NCBI RefSeq assembly: GCF_001886615.1
Contig: NZ_CP018139.1
Span: 3,286,001 to 3,350,000 of the forward strand
Direction of reading: 5' to 3'
DNA from: Halomonas aestuarii
GTDB taxonomy: Bacteria > Pseudomonadota > Gammaproteobacteria > Pseudomonadales > Halomonadaceae
Length of the DNA: 64,000 nt
The translations under genes and the position numbers were made by a program. Under the pieces are notes generated by a model that was not told the DNA's origin, searched no databases, and worked only from the letters and a program-made list of their open reading frames with translations. This document shows positions 33,698-42,102 of this stretch, piece after piece (positions within the stretch are counted from its first letter, which is position 1; every line of letters starts with the position of its first letter).

Positions 33698-36553
33698 TCA
33701 GCTTGCCTTCTCGATGCGACACAGGGTGCACTTGGTTTCCTGCATCTGGGTCACCGAGTCATAGCCGTAGGTGGTGGCGGTGTTGGCCGCCTCGCCGAGC
33801 ACATACGGAGCCGTACCTTCCGGGTAACGGTCATGCAGGCTCTCGCCCTGGAACATGCCGCCGAAGTGGAAGGGCATGAACACCACCTCGGGGGCCACCC
33901 GCGGGGTGACCAGGGCCTTGACCTTGACACGGCCGCCCTCGGCGCCCTCGACCCACACCATGTCGCCCTCGGTGATGGCCAGGTCGTTCGCCAGTGCCGG
34001 ATTGATCTCGACGAACATCTCCTGCTGCAGCTCGGCCAGCCAGGACATGGAGCGTGTCTCCTCGCCGCCGCCCTCATACTCCACCAGGCGTCCAGAGGTG
34101 AGGATGATCGGGTACTCCCCGGTGACGTCCTTCTCCTGGATGGTCTTGTAGAGGGTAGGCAGGCGGTAGTGGGAGGCCACGTCATCCCAGGTCGGGTACT
34201 CCTTCACCAGGTCACGCCGGCTGGTGTAGAGCGGTTCGCGGTGCTTGGGGATGGGGTCCGGGAAGGTCCAGACGTTGCAGCGCGCCTTGGCATTGCCGAA
34301 GGGGGCGCACTCGTGGGCGATCGCCACGCGCTGGATGCCGCCGGAGAGGTCGGTCTTCCAGTTCTTGCCTTCCGCCTCGGCCTTCTCCGCGTCGGTCAGG
34401 TCGTCCCACCAGCCGAGGTCCTTGAGCATGGCGTCGGTGAACTCGGGGTAGCCGTCCTCGAGCTCGGAGCCTGCGCTGAACGAACCGTCGGCCAGCAGGT
34501 TCTCGCCGTCGCGCTCGATGCCGAAGCGCGCGCGGAAGGTCAGGCCGCCCTCGGAGACCTTCTTGCTGGTGTCGTAGAGGATCGGCGTGCCGGGGTGGCC
34601 CATCTCGGCGGTACCCCAGCAGGGCCAGGGCAGGCCGTAGTAGTCGCCGTCGGCGGGCCCGCCCTCGGCCTTGAGGTCACGGAAGCTGAAGGTGTGCCAG
34701 TTCTGCTGGTGCTCCTTCAGGCGCTCGGGACTCTGGCCCGTGTACCCCACGGTCCACATGCCGGCGTTGAACTCCCGGGTGAGGTCCTCGATCAGCGGCT
34801 CGGTGCCGTTGACCTGGACGTTCTTGAACAGCTGGTCAGCGAAGCCGAGCTTGCGCGACAGCAGGTACATGATCTCGTGGTCGGGCTTGGACTCGAACAG
34901 CGGGTCGATCACCTTGTCGCGCCACTGGATGGAGCGGTTGGTGGCGGTGACGCTGCCGTAAGTCTCGAACTGGGTGGCCGCCGGCAGCAGGTAGACGCCG
35001 TCCTGGCGATCGTGCATGACGCCCGCCACGGTGGGGTAGGGGTCCACGATGACCATCATCTCGAGCTGCTGCATGGCCTTCTGCATCTCGGGACCGCGCG
35101 TCTGGGAGTTGACCGCATGGCCCCAGTAGAACATCGCCTTGAGGCGCGTCCGCTGGGAGATGTCCTCCTCCTGCTCGAGGACGCCGTCGATCCAGCGGGA
35201 CACCGTGATGCCGCTGGAATACATCGGCTTCCCGTCGACGTAGTCGCCCTGGTCGAAGCGCCCCTTGAGCCACTCGTAGTCGAGGTCCCAGACGCGCGCC
35301 CAGTGCTTCCAGGCGCCTTCCGACAGCCCGTAGTAGCCCGGCAGGGAGTGGGACATCAGGCCCAGGTCGGTGGCCCCCTGGACGTTGTCGTGGCCGCGGA
35401 AGATGTTCGCGCCACCGCCGGAGGTGCCGATGTTGCCCAGCGCCAACTCGAGGATGCAGTAGGCCCGGGTGTTGTTGTTGCCGGTGGTGTGCTGGGTGCC
35501 ACCCATGCACCACACCACGCAGCCCGGACGGTTCTCGGCCAGGCGCCGCGCGGTGTCGCGCATCGCGTCTTCCGGCACGCCGGTGATGTTCTCCACCACG
35601 TCGGGCGAGTAGGCGGCGACCTCGGCACGCACCTGGTCCATGGCATAGACCCGCTCCTCGATGTACTGGCTGTCCTCCCAGCCGTTCTCGAAGATGTGCC
35701 ACAGCAGGCCCCAGATGAAGGCCACGTCGGACCCGGGACGGATCCTCACGTAGCTGTCGGCCTTGGCGGCGGTGCGGGTGAAGCGGGGGTCGACGACGAT
35801 GATCTGCGCCTGGCTGCGCTCCTTGGCCAGCAGGATGTGCTGCATGGCCACCGGGTGCGCCTCGCTGGGGTTCGACCCGATGAACATGATCGACTTGCTG
35901 TTCTGGATGTCGTTGAGCGAGTTGGTCATCGCCCCGTAACCCCAGGTGTTGGCCACCCCGGCCACGGTGGTGGAGTGGCAGATTCGCGCCTGGTGGTCGG
36001 TGTTGTTGGTGCCGGCCAGGGCGGCGAACTTGCGCATCAGGTAGGCCTGCTCGTTGTTGAACTTGGCCGAGCCGAGCCAGTAGATGCTGTCGGGACCGTG
36101 CTGTTCGGTCAGCGACAGTACCTTGTCACCGATCTCCTCGATGGCGTCCTCCCAGCTCAGGCGTTGCCACTGCCCCCCGACCAGCTTCATGGGGTACTTG
36201 AGGCGACGGCTGGAGTGGCCATGCTGGCGAAGGGAGGCCCCCTTGGCGCAGTGGGCGCCGCGATTGATGGGGTGGTCGAAGGCCGGTTCCTGCTTGGTCC
36301 ACACGCCTTCCTGGACCTCGGCATAGACGCCGCAGCCCACCGAGCAGTGGGAACAGACGGTGCGTTTTGTTTCCACCGGGGCATCGGACCAGGCGGTCTT
36401 CTCGGCGGCCTCGGCGCGTTGCATCATGGGCGCGCCCATGAAGCCGGCGGCGGCCAGGCCGCCGGTGGTAGCCCCGCTGCGCTTGAGGAACTGGCGGCGG
36501 GAAATGCCCAGCCCGCCGGGCCTCGGAGTGTCGGATTTAGGTGTCAGGCGCAT
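33698..36553 (-). CDS. fdhA: Formate dehydrogenase catalytic subunit, Cys type, Tat-exported
   Basis: 951 aa. Tat signal SRRQFLK (residues 18-24), a 4Fe-4S motif C67-x2-C70-x3-C74 with C102, and the Mo/W-bisPGD domains (about 110-790) with a C-terminal MopB_CT domain. The metal ligand is C192 in ARICHSTTVAG; E. coli FdnG/FdoG has selenocysteine here. This matches the FDH3 type of proteobacteria. It oxidises formate in the periplasm. No in-frame UGA is present. Confidence 0.93.
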   Translation of the reverse strand: MRLTPKSDTPRPGGLGISRRQFLKRSGATTGGLAAAGFMGAPMMQRAEAAEKTAWSDAPVETKRTVCSHCSVGCGVYAEVQEGVWTKQEPAFDHPINRGAHCAKGASLRQHGHSSRRLKYPMKLVGGQWQRLSWEDAIEEIGDKVLSLTEQHGPDSIYWLGSAKFNNEQAYLMRKFAALAGTNNTDHQARICHSTTVAGVANTWGYGAMTNSLNDIQNSKSIMFIGSNPSEAHPVAMQHILLAKERSQAQIIVVDPRFTRTAAKADSYVRIRPGSDVAFIWGLLWHIFENGWEDSQYIEERVYAMDQVRAEVAAYSPDVVENITGVPEDAMRDTARRLAENRPGCVVWCMGGTQHTTGNNNTRAYCILELALGNIGTSGGGANIFRGHDNVQGATDLGLMSHSLPGYYGLSEGAWKHWARVWDLDYEWLKGRFDQGDYVDGKPMYSSGITVSRWIDGVLEQEEDISQRTRLKAMFYWGHAVNSQTRGPEMQKAMQQLEMMVIVDPYPTVAGVMHDRQDGVYLLPAATQFETYGSVTATNRSIQWRDKVIDPLFESKPDHEIMYLLSRKLGFADQLFKNVQVNGTEPLIEDLTREFNAGMWTVGYTGQSPERLKEHQQNWHTFSFRDLKAEGGPADGDYYGLPWPCWGTAEMGHPGTPILYDTSKKVSEGGLTFRARFGIERDGENLLADGSFSAGSELEDGYPEFTDAMLKDLGWWDDLTDAEKAEAEGKNWKTDLSGGIQRVAIAHECAPFGNAKARCNVWTFPDPIPKHREPLYTSRRDLVKEYPTWDDVASHYRLPTLYKTIQEKDVTGEYPIILTSGRLVEYEGGGEETRSMSWLAELQQEMFVEINPALANDLAITEGDMVWVEGAEGGRVKVKALVTPRVAPEVVFMPFHFGGMFQGESLHDRYPEGTAPYVLGEAANTATTYGYDSVTQMQETKCTLCRIEKAS

Positions 36554-36579
36554 GGCATCGCTCTCCTGGCTCGGGGCCG

Positions 36580-36783
36580 TCAGTCACGCAGGGTGGCGTA
36601 GAAGGCACGGATGTGGGGCGTTTCCCGGTACTCGCGAGAGGGCTCGGCCTCCCGGGCCTCGGGCTTGGCCTCGGCCTGGGCCAGGGTGACATGGCCGACC
36701 GCGGCTGCCGCCCCGGCCGCGGCGGTCCCGACGCCAAGGGTCTTGAGGAAGCGCCGGCGTTCCGGGTTGCGTGTGTTGGGCAT
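36580..36783 (-). CDS. Small Tat-signal protein of formate dehydrogenase operons (FdhX-like)
   Basis: 67 aa from ATG 36783 with GAGGAGA before it. A twin-arginine signal ERRRFLKTLGVGTAAAG (about 7-23) is followed by a short hydrophilic tail ending HIRAFYATLRD. This matches the family described as formate dehydrogenase region Tat target. It always sits before the catalytic subunit. Its role is not known; it may be a small accessory subunit or docking peptide. Spacing to fdhA is 26 bases. Confidence 0.87.
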   Translation of the reverse strand: MPNTRNPERRRFLKTLGVGTAAAGAAAAVGHVTLAQAEAKPEAREAEPSREYRETPHIRAFYATLRD

Positions 36784-36868
36784 GGGGATATCTCCTCGTC
36801 TCATGCTGTGTCTGGCCCGTGCTGGGCATTGTTGTTGTGGTGGTGCCATCCGACTGCCCCGGGAGGCG

Positions 36869-37480
36869 TCAGGGTTCGACGATCCGAACCGGGTCCTGCT
36901 GTGCCTCCGCCTCCAGGCGGCGGTATTCCTGTTCCATGAAGGCCTGGCCGAGTCGGCCCAGGCGGGCATGAAAGGGGGTCTCGACCCGGCCGAGGTCTGC
37001 CAGGCAGTCCGTGGCCCAGGGAGCGAGGTGTGTCATGAAGAAGCGCGCCTCCTCCGGCGAACGGCCCTCGATCAGCATCGCCATCACTTCTCCCAGGGCG
37101 GCGAGGTGATCCTCGGGGTCCCGGCTGTGCTCGGCGCGCCGGAAGCCCAGGGCCTTGAGGTCGCGGCGCAGGGCCACCAGGGCCGCGTCCATCAGTTCGC
37201 CGTTGCGGTACCAGGAGGCATAGGGCGTGATATCACCCTGAACCACCCCGACCAGGTGCTGGAAATGGGCCCTCTCCAGGTCCTCTACCGAGGCCTCGCC
37301 CGCCGCGTCGACCAGCGAGGCCCAGCGCTCGGCGAGCAGGGTGCCGTCCTGCTCGACCTCGAGCCCGGCCAGCCAGTCCAGCAGCGAGGCGTCGGGGGGC
37401 TCGCGCAGCAGCCTGGCCAGCAGCCGGTAGACATCGGCCCGCAGCGAATCGCTCTCGTTCAACTCGTTCATGGCGGTCAT
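36869..37480 (-). CDS. TorD/DmsD-family molybdoenzyme chaperone
   Basis: 203 aa, all-alpha. The core family segments are LRADVYRLLARLLREPP (about 15-30), the QGDITPYASWYRNG (about 87-100) region and the late FFMTHLAPWATDCL. Such chaperones bind the Tat signal of a molybdoenzyme and guard cofactor loading; here FdhA is the evident client. Start: ATG 37480 overlaps the polyferredoxin stop (ATGA); the next ATG (37471) is an alternative with better ribosome-site spacing. Confidence 0.85.
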   Translation of the reverse strand: MTAMNELNESDSLRADVYRLLARLLREPPDASLLDWLAGLEVEQDGTLLAERWASLVDAAGEASVEDLERAHFQHLVGVVQGDITPYASWYRNGELMDAALVALRRDLKALGFRRAEHSRDPEDHLAALGEVMAMLIEGRSPEEARFFMTHLAPWATDCLADLGRVETPFHARLGRLGQAFMEQEYRRLEAEAQQDPVRIVEP

Positions 37481-39195
37481 ACCTTCAGCTGCGATTCGGG
37501 GTCGCGGGCCATGTCCTGCCAGACGTCCCTGACGCGGCAGTCCTCGCACATCTCCAGACGGGCGATCGCATTGCCGGCGAAATAGGGGTGGTCGGCCAGC
37601 TTGGCCTTGATGGCCCTGACGGTGCTCACGGTGGCGAAGGGCTTGCCGCACTGGGTGCACGCGAAGGCTTCCTCTTCGTGGCGGACCTGCCGCTCGTGGC
37701 GCGTCGCGTCGGCCAGGAAGCCGGGCACCAGGGTGATCGCCTCCTCCGGGCAGGCCTCGGCGCACAGGCCGCACTGCACGCAGTCGGCCTCGCGGAAGCT
37801 CAGCAGGGGCGTGTCCTCACCGGCGGCCAGGGCCGGCGTGGGGCAGTTGGAGACGCAGGCCATGCAGAGGGTGCAGGCATCGCGATTCACCGCGATGTCG
37901 CCGTAGGCGGCGCCGGCCGGCATGCGGTGGCGACGACCGTCGGGTTCTCCCAGCCCCGCCAGATGCGCCAGCACCACGTTGAGGCGGTCGCGCTTGCCAT
38001 CGCCCTCGAGCACCGGGGGCGCGCTCGCCAGGGATGGCTCGAGGGGCAGGGCATCGCGGGCCGCCTCGTCACCCGACGACAGACGCCCGATGCGCTCCGG
38101 TGAGTGGCCGAGGGCCTGGAGCAGGGCCCGGGCCTGGGCGAGCTGGTCATCGATGAAGGCCGACAGGCGGTCGGGCATGCCGGCGCGGCACTGGATGCGC
38201 ACCTCGGCGGCCCCGGCGGCCAGGGCGGTCAGCCACTGATCATGCCCCGCGGCGCCCAGCTCCTCGAGCGGGACATCGAGGACGTGGCCGGCCGCCTCGC
38301 CTTCGGCGTTCAGGTCGTCCGCCTCGGCGAAGCGGACCACCGGCGCCGTGCCGCCGGCGTCGCGGTAGGCCGCCAGCCAGGCCACCAGGGTGTCCTGCTG
38401 GCGGGCGGTCTCCGGCAGGCGGAACTGGATGGCGCCCGTGGGGCAAGCGCTGCTGCAGCTGCCCACGCCGTGGCAGCGAAAGGGGTCGATCTCGATCCAT
38501 GACTCGATGCGGCCCTGGTGGCTCGCGACGGCATCGGCCGGGCAGACCTCCAGGCAGCGGGTACAGCCGGTGTTGCCGCTGCCGGCGTGGGCGCAGATGT
38601 CATGGTCGATCTGGAAGTATCTCGGCTTGTCGAATTCGCCCACCAGGGCGGCCAGCGCCTCGATGCGCTCGTCGCGATCCGCGGCGTGCCAGGACAGGGC
38701 GACATAGCCGGGCGGGGGAAGCTCCAGCGCGAGGGTGGGGGTGGCGCCGAGGTCGAGGATCAGGTCGAAGTGAGCGCGTTCTCCGAGGGCCCGGGCCAGG
38801 TCCAGCGACCCCTCGTCGTCCGGCAGGCTGACCGAGAAGCGACCCAGATAGCCCTCGATGGAGAGCGATCGTGCCTGGGCGCGCGACAGCGCCTGGCAGG
38901 CGAGCCCGGCGGTGTCGGACAGCAGGGCCTGGCTTTCCTTGTCGTCGCCGCCCTGGTCGCCGTCCAGCGGGTCGGTGATGAGCAGGGCCGGCGGGGCAAG
39001 GCCCCGGTCCTGCAGGACCCGGGCGGCCAGGCGTGCATCGTGCTCGTTGCCCAGGATCAGGGCATGGCCGTCGCTCTGGTAGGTCACACGGGCCGGGCTC
39101 AAGTTGACCGGCCATGAGACGCGTCGGCGCGCGGCCTCCCTGGCCTGCCGGTTGCGGTCGTCATCCACCGACGTGACATCGATTCGCTGGCTCAT
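37477..39195 (-). CDS. Polyferredoxin-like 4Fe-4S protein of the FDH operon
   Basis: 572 aa soluble protein. An N-terminal domain without cysteines (about 1-195) precedes several clusters: CAHAGSGNTGCTRCLEVCPAD (as CTRCLEVCP, about 213-221), CHGVGSCSSACP (about 244), CTLCMACVSNCP (about 445) and CVQCGLCAEACP (about 482). A zinc-ribbon-like CTQCGKP and CEDC occur near the C-terminus. Proteins of this kind are found beside FDH3 operons. It may feed or take electrons during cofactor maturation, but no reaction is established. Confidence 0.75.
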   Translation of the reverse strand: MSQRIDVTSVDDDRNRQAREAARRRVSWPVNLSPARVTYQSDGHALILGNEHDARLAARVLQDRGLAPPALLITDPLDGDQGGDDKESQALLSDTAGLACQALSRAQARSLSIEGYLGRFSVSLPDDEGSLDLARALGERAHFDLILDLGATPTLALELPPPGYVALSWHAADRDERIEALAALVGEFDKPRYFQIDHDICAHAGSGNTGCTRCLEVCPADAVASHQGRIESWIEIDPFRCHGVGSCSSACPTGAIQFRLPETARQQDTLVAWLAAYRDAGGTAPVVRFAEADDLNAEGEAAGHVLDVPLEELGAAGHDQWLTALAAGAAEVRIQCRAGMPDRLSAFIDDQLAQARALLQALGHSPERIGRLSSGDEAARDALPLEPSLASAPPVLEGDGKRDRLNVVLAHLAGLGEPDGRRHRMPAGAAYGDIAVNRDACTLCMACVSNCPTPALAAGEDTPLLSFREADCVQCGLCAEACPEEAITLVPGFLADATRHERQVRHEEEAFACTQCGKPFATVSTVRAIKAKLADHPYFAGNAIARLEMCEDCRVRDVWQDMARDPESQLKV

Positions 39196-39373
39196 TCAGT
39201 CTCGCGTTCAGGTTGCATGCGTTGGGACATTTGTTCAGGTGCTAATCGATAAGTTTTGGTCGAATCCGCGGCGCGCGCAAACGCTGCCTTGGTCTAATAC
39301 ATAGAGCTAATATATCGCCATGATAGGCCGGTCCAATGGGCGGGACCGTCACATCGGCCCCGCGCCGCGATGG

Positions 39374-39928
39374 TCAGCCCGGGCGTTCCGTGGACCGCGT
39401 CCCGGCTGCCTCGGCGGTGTCGGTGTCCGAGGTCCGTTCGGGCGCGTCCGGGGCCAGCTCGCCGGCGTCGTGCTCCCGGGCGGCCACGGCGTCCGACGGC
39501 GCCTCTTCCGTCCTCTCGTCGTCGTCCTCGACCTGACGGCGGGTCCATTGGCGCAGTCGCTCGGCCACTTCATTGGCCAGGGGCTTCAGCCTTTCCCGGT
39601 AGTCGTCGTCGTAGTCGTCGAGCCCATCGCGTATCCCGTAGTGGTTCGCCGCGAAGAGCCGACGCAGGGCCCGCTTGCGCAGCCCGGCACTGACGCCGGA
39701 GGCCATGTAGGCCTTGATGTCGCTGCCGGGGGGCAGGGTGTCGGGGTCGGGAAGGGTATGGTCGAGGCTGCCGGGTTCCGGTGGGCTCGACGCCGCGTCG
39801 TCGATGTGGCGAGCGTCGAGTTCCGTGGGCTCCCGCTCGGCCTCGGCGTGCCGGGAGGTCTCCGGGGAGGGCGGCGCCTCGAGCGACTCGCCCCGCTTGA
39901 GGCGCGACCAGCGATCCAGTCGGCTCAT
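39374..39928 (-). CDS. DUF3306 domain protein
   Basis: 184 aa, hydrophilic. The start FLxRWSRxK-type motif appears as LDRWSRLKRGE (about 4-14); the family block DIKAYMASGVSAGLRKRALRRLF (as KAYMASGVSAGLRKRALRRL, about 72-91) and HYGIRDGLDDYDDDY follow, then a disordered acidic tail. Found with DUF3305 in FDH operons. Function unknown. There is a 178-base spacer to the polyferredoxin gene, so a second promoter may lie there. Confidence 0.87.
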   Translation of the reverse strand: MSRLDRWSRLKRGESLEAPPSPETSRHAEAEREPTELDARHIDDAASSPPEPGSLDHTLPDPDTLPPGSDIKAYMASGVSAGLRKRALRRLFAANHYGIRDGLDDYDDDYRERLKPLANEVAERLRQWTRRQVEDDDERTEEAPSDAVAAREHDAGELAPDAPERTSDTDTAEAAGTRSTERPG

Positions 39929-40356
39929 GCCTGGAGCTCCCGGGCGCGCCCGGCACCCTTGCGCTTCTTCTTGCGGCCCTCATCCGGGGCCTCGCCATGC
40001 TGGGCGAGATAGGCCTCGAGCCAGGCCTGTATCGCGAGCGGCATGCCGACCTCCAGCACCCGATGCTCGCCATCGAGCCAGCCGGCGGCGACCTCCTGGC
40101 TGGCGGTGATGGCATCGGGACGCGGGGTCGCGCCGGCCTCGCCGGCCCGGATGAAGAGTCGCGGGGTACGGCTCGTCAGGTTGAACCGGTAGGCCGCGCG
40201 CTCGGTCATGTAGAGTTGAAGGTCCAGTGTCCAGGGGCCCGCCTCTCCGGGGGCGAGGTCCACGACGCGCCAGCGGGTCGTGGGGAAGCCCTTGATGACG
40301 AGCGGTTCGCCTGCGACCTCGAAGCTGAGGGGGCGATGGCTGCTGATCGACGCCAT
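39925..40356 (-). CDS. DUF3305 domain protein
   Basis: 143 aa from ATG 40356. Family features: WRVVDLAPG (about 29-37), DLQLYMTERAAYRFNLTSRTP (as LYMTERAAYRFNLTSR) and PRLFIRAG. The C-terminal tail is basic (KKKRKGAGRAR). It overlaps DUF3306 by four bases. First gene of the minus-strand FDH transcript; divergent from fdhD with 95 bases between the starts. Confidence 0.85.
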   Translation of the reverse strand: MASISSHRPLSFEVAGEPLVIKGFPTTRWRVVDLAPGEAGPWTLDLQLYMTERAAYRFNLTSRTPRLFIRAGEAGATPRPDAITASQEVAAGWLDGEHRVLEVGMPLAIQAWLEAYLAQHGEAPDEGRKKKRKGAGRARELQA

Positions 40357-40451
40357 GGGTGAGTCTCTCCGGATTTGTCTCTTCCCCAGTAAAGACACCG
40401 CCGATGGACAATGCCATCATCGACCGTCAACGATCTGTCCAGGAGCCGTGG

Positions 40452-41297
40452 ATGCATGACATCAGCCTGAGTCGGGCGCGCCTGCCTGCCACCCTCGAGA
40501 TCGAGGTGCTCGACGAGTTCGGTGAGGCCAGGCGACAGGCGATCGCCGCGGAACGCGCCCTGACCGTCTACCTGAACAAGCGCGAGATCGTCACCCTGAT
40601 GACCCTCGGCGCCGACCCGGAGGCGCTGGTGGTGGGGTACCTGCGCAACCAGGGGCTGCTGGGCGAGGCCCGGGACCTGCTGGCGGTCCACGTGGACTGG
40701 GAGGTCGAGGCGGCCGCGGTGGTGACCCGTCGCCTGCCGGAGGATCTGGAAGAGCGCCTGGGCCAGCGGACCGTGACCACCGGCTGCGGCCAGGGCACGG
40801 TCTTCGGCCGGCTGCTGGACTCGACCGCCCTCAACCCGCTGCCGGCCACGGTGATGCGCCAGTCGGTGCTCTACCGGCTGCTGGACAACCTGGGGGCGTA
40901 CAACGAGACCTACCGCAGCGCCGGTGCCGTGCATGGCTGCGCGCTGTGCCGCCAGGAGACGGTGCTGGACTTCGTCGAGGACGTGGGGCGGCACAATGCC
41001 GTGGATACCCTGGCGGGGCGCCAGTGGCTTGCCGAGGCGGACAGCCATGATGCCGACATTTTCTATACCACCGGGCGACTCACCTCGGAGATGGTGCTCA
41101 AGGTGGCCCAGATGGGCATCGGCGTGCTGGTGTCACGTTCGGGCGTGACACAGAAGGGGGTGGAGCTGGCCGAGCGCTTCGGCGTCCTGCTGATCGCCCG
41201 GGCCAAGGGGCGACACTTCCAGGCCATCCATGGCGACGGTCGGCTCGAGCTCGATGCCGTGCCGGCGCGCCGCCCGGGAGACCGGGCCCGGGCGTGA
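40452..41297 (+). CDS. fdhD: Formate dehydrogenase accessory sulfurtransferase FdhD
   Basis: 281 aa from ATG 40452, which has AGGAG six bases before it; earlier in-frame ATGs lack a ribosome site. The active CxxC loop is HGCALC (about 157-162). Other family blocks are LMTLGADPEALVVGYL and FVEDVGRHNAVDTLAG. FdhD passes sulfur from IscS to the Mo-bisPGD cofactor, making FdhA active. Divergent from the FDH operon and convergent with the cupin regulator. Confidence 0.93.
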   Translation: MHDISLSRARLPATLEIEVLDEFGEARRQAIAAERALTVYLNKREIVTLMTLGADPEALVVGYLRNQGLLGEARDLLAVHVDWEVEAAAVVTRRLPEDLEERLGQRTVTTGCGQGTVFGRLLDSTALNPLPATVMRQSVLYRLLDNLGAYNETYRSAGAVHGCALCRQETVLDFVEDVGRHNAVDTLAGRQWLAEADSHDADIFYTTGRLTSEMVLKVAQMGIGVLVSRSGVTQKGVELAERFGVLLIARAKGRHFQAIHGDGRLELDAVPARRPGDRARA

Positions 41298-41326
41298 GGC
41301 ACGGTAGGTGACCCTGGGGACCTGAC

Positions 41327-41962
41327 TCAGGCCGTGCCGTCGCCCCGGGTGCAGACCGACAGCACGGTGGCGTCGTCCTCGCTGACGGACACCAGGGCGT
41401 GGCCCATGGCGCTGTCGAAGTAGATGCTGTCGCCGCTGGCCAGGGTCAGCGGCTCGTAGTACTCGGTGTAGAGCCGGATGGCGCCGTCGAGCACCATCAG
41501 GAACTCCTCGCCATCGTGGCGCACCCATTCGCTGAACTCCTCGAAGTCGCGGGCCCGCACGATGGTTTTGAAGGGGATCATGCGCTTCTGGGCGAGTTCG
41601 CAGCTGAGCAGCTCATGCTCGTAGGTCGGCGTCGGGTGGCGCTCGCCGTCGCCGCGGCGGGTGAGGTCGCGGCGTCCCATGGTGCGGGTCTTGACCCTGG
41701 GCGGCGAGAGCAGCTGGGGCAGGTCGATGTCCAGGCCGTTGATCAGCTTCTGCACCGCCGTGAAGGTCGGCGAGATCTGGTCGTTCTCGATCTTGGAGAG
41801 GGTGGAGCGGGCGAGGCCGGTGCGCTGGCTGACGTCCTCCAGGGTCCACTGGTTGGCCAGGCGGATCTCCTTCAGGCGTTCTCCCAGGCGCAGGGGTTCG
41901 ACGAAGGGCTTGCGGCCGGAAGCGATGCGCAGGGCGGCGCCCTGATCGGTGGTGGCGGACAT
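41327..41962 (-). CDS. XRE-family regulator with C-terminal cupin domain
   Basis: 211 aa from ATG 41962. N-terminal helix-turn-helix LKEIRLANQWTLEDVSQRTG (about 30-49) with recognition helix LARSTLSKIENDQISPT, and a C-terminal cupin_2 domain (about 135-205: FEEFSEWVRHDGEEFLMVLDG, split). Members such as PuuR or SutR bind small metabolites. An inverted repeat GGAAA-N5-TTTCC lies 16 bases upstream. The neighbour deacetylase suggests a role in acyl or acetate metabolism, but the ligand is unknown. Confidence 0.87.
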   Translation of the reverse strand: MSATTDQGAALRIASGRKPFVEPLRLGERLKEIRLANQWTLEDVSQRTGLARSTLSKIENDQISPTFTAVQKLINGLDIDLPQLLSPPRVKTRTMGRRDLTRRGDGERHPTPTYEHELLSCELAQKRMIPFKTIVRARDFEEFSEWVRHDGEEFLMVLDGAIRLYTEYYEPLTLASGDSIYFDSAMGHALVSVSEDDATVLSVCTRGDGTA

Positions 41963-41977
41963 GCACTGTTCACTATC

Positions 41978-41992
41978 GGAAACGAGATTTCC
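41978..41992. promoter_or_regulatory. GGAAA-N5-TTTCC inverted repeat before the cupin regulator
   Basis: GGAAA (41978-41982) and TTTCC (41988-41992) form a short palindrome 16 bases upstream of the regulator start, placing it in the promoter or leader. The same GGAAA/TTTCC pair is found in the larger inverted repeat at 42069-42100. A candidate autoregulatory operator. Confidence 0.5.
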
Positions 41993-42068
41993 CGAAGCGT
42001 ACCACACTTGCCCTAGGCGACGCCGCTCCTGTCGCCTCCCCAGGCACCCCGTCGCCGTCCGCGATCGC

Positions 42069-42100
42069 CGCCATGTTTCCGGCTGGCGGGAAACATGGCG
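42069..42100. repeat. 12-bp perfect inverted repeat after the deacetylase gene
   Basis: CGCCATGTTTCC (42069-42080) and GGAAACATGGCG (42089-42100) are exact reverse complements around an 8-base centre. It begins 2 bases after the deacetylase stop, so it could be its terminator, but there is no T-run. It contains the TTTCC/GGAAA element also seen in front of the regulator gene, so it may be an operator. Confidence 0.65.
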
Positions 42101-42102
42101 CC

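Noticed and set aside
33482..36601. Very long open frame opposite fdhA (and similar ones opposite metH, pat and yejA)
   Set aside because: GC-rich third positions remove stops on the opposite strand. The translations are low-complexity (Gln/Gly/His/Ala-rich) and lack domains, while the sense frames carry complete known proteins.
39196..39373. FNR-type box in the spacer of the FDH cluster
   Set aside because: No TTGAT-N4-ATCAA match was seen; only an AT-rich stretch around 39290-39315.
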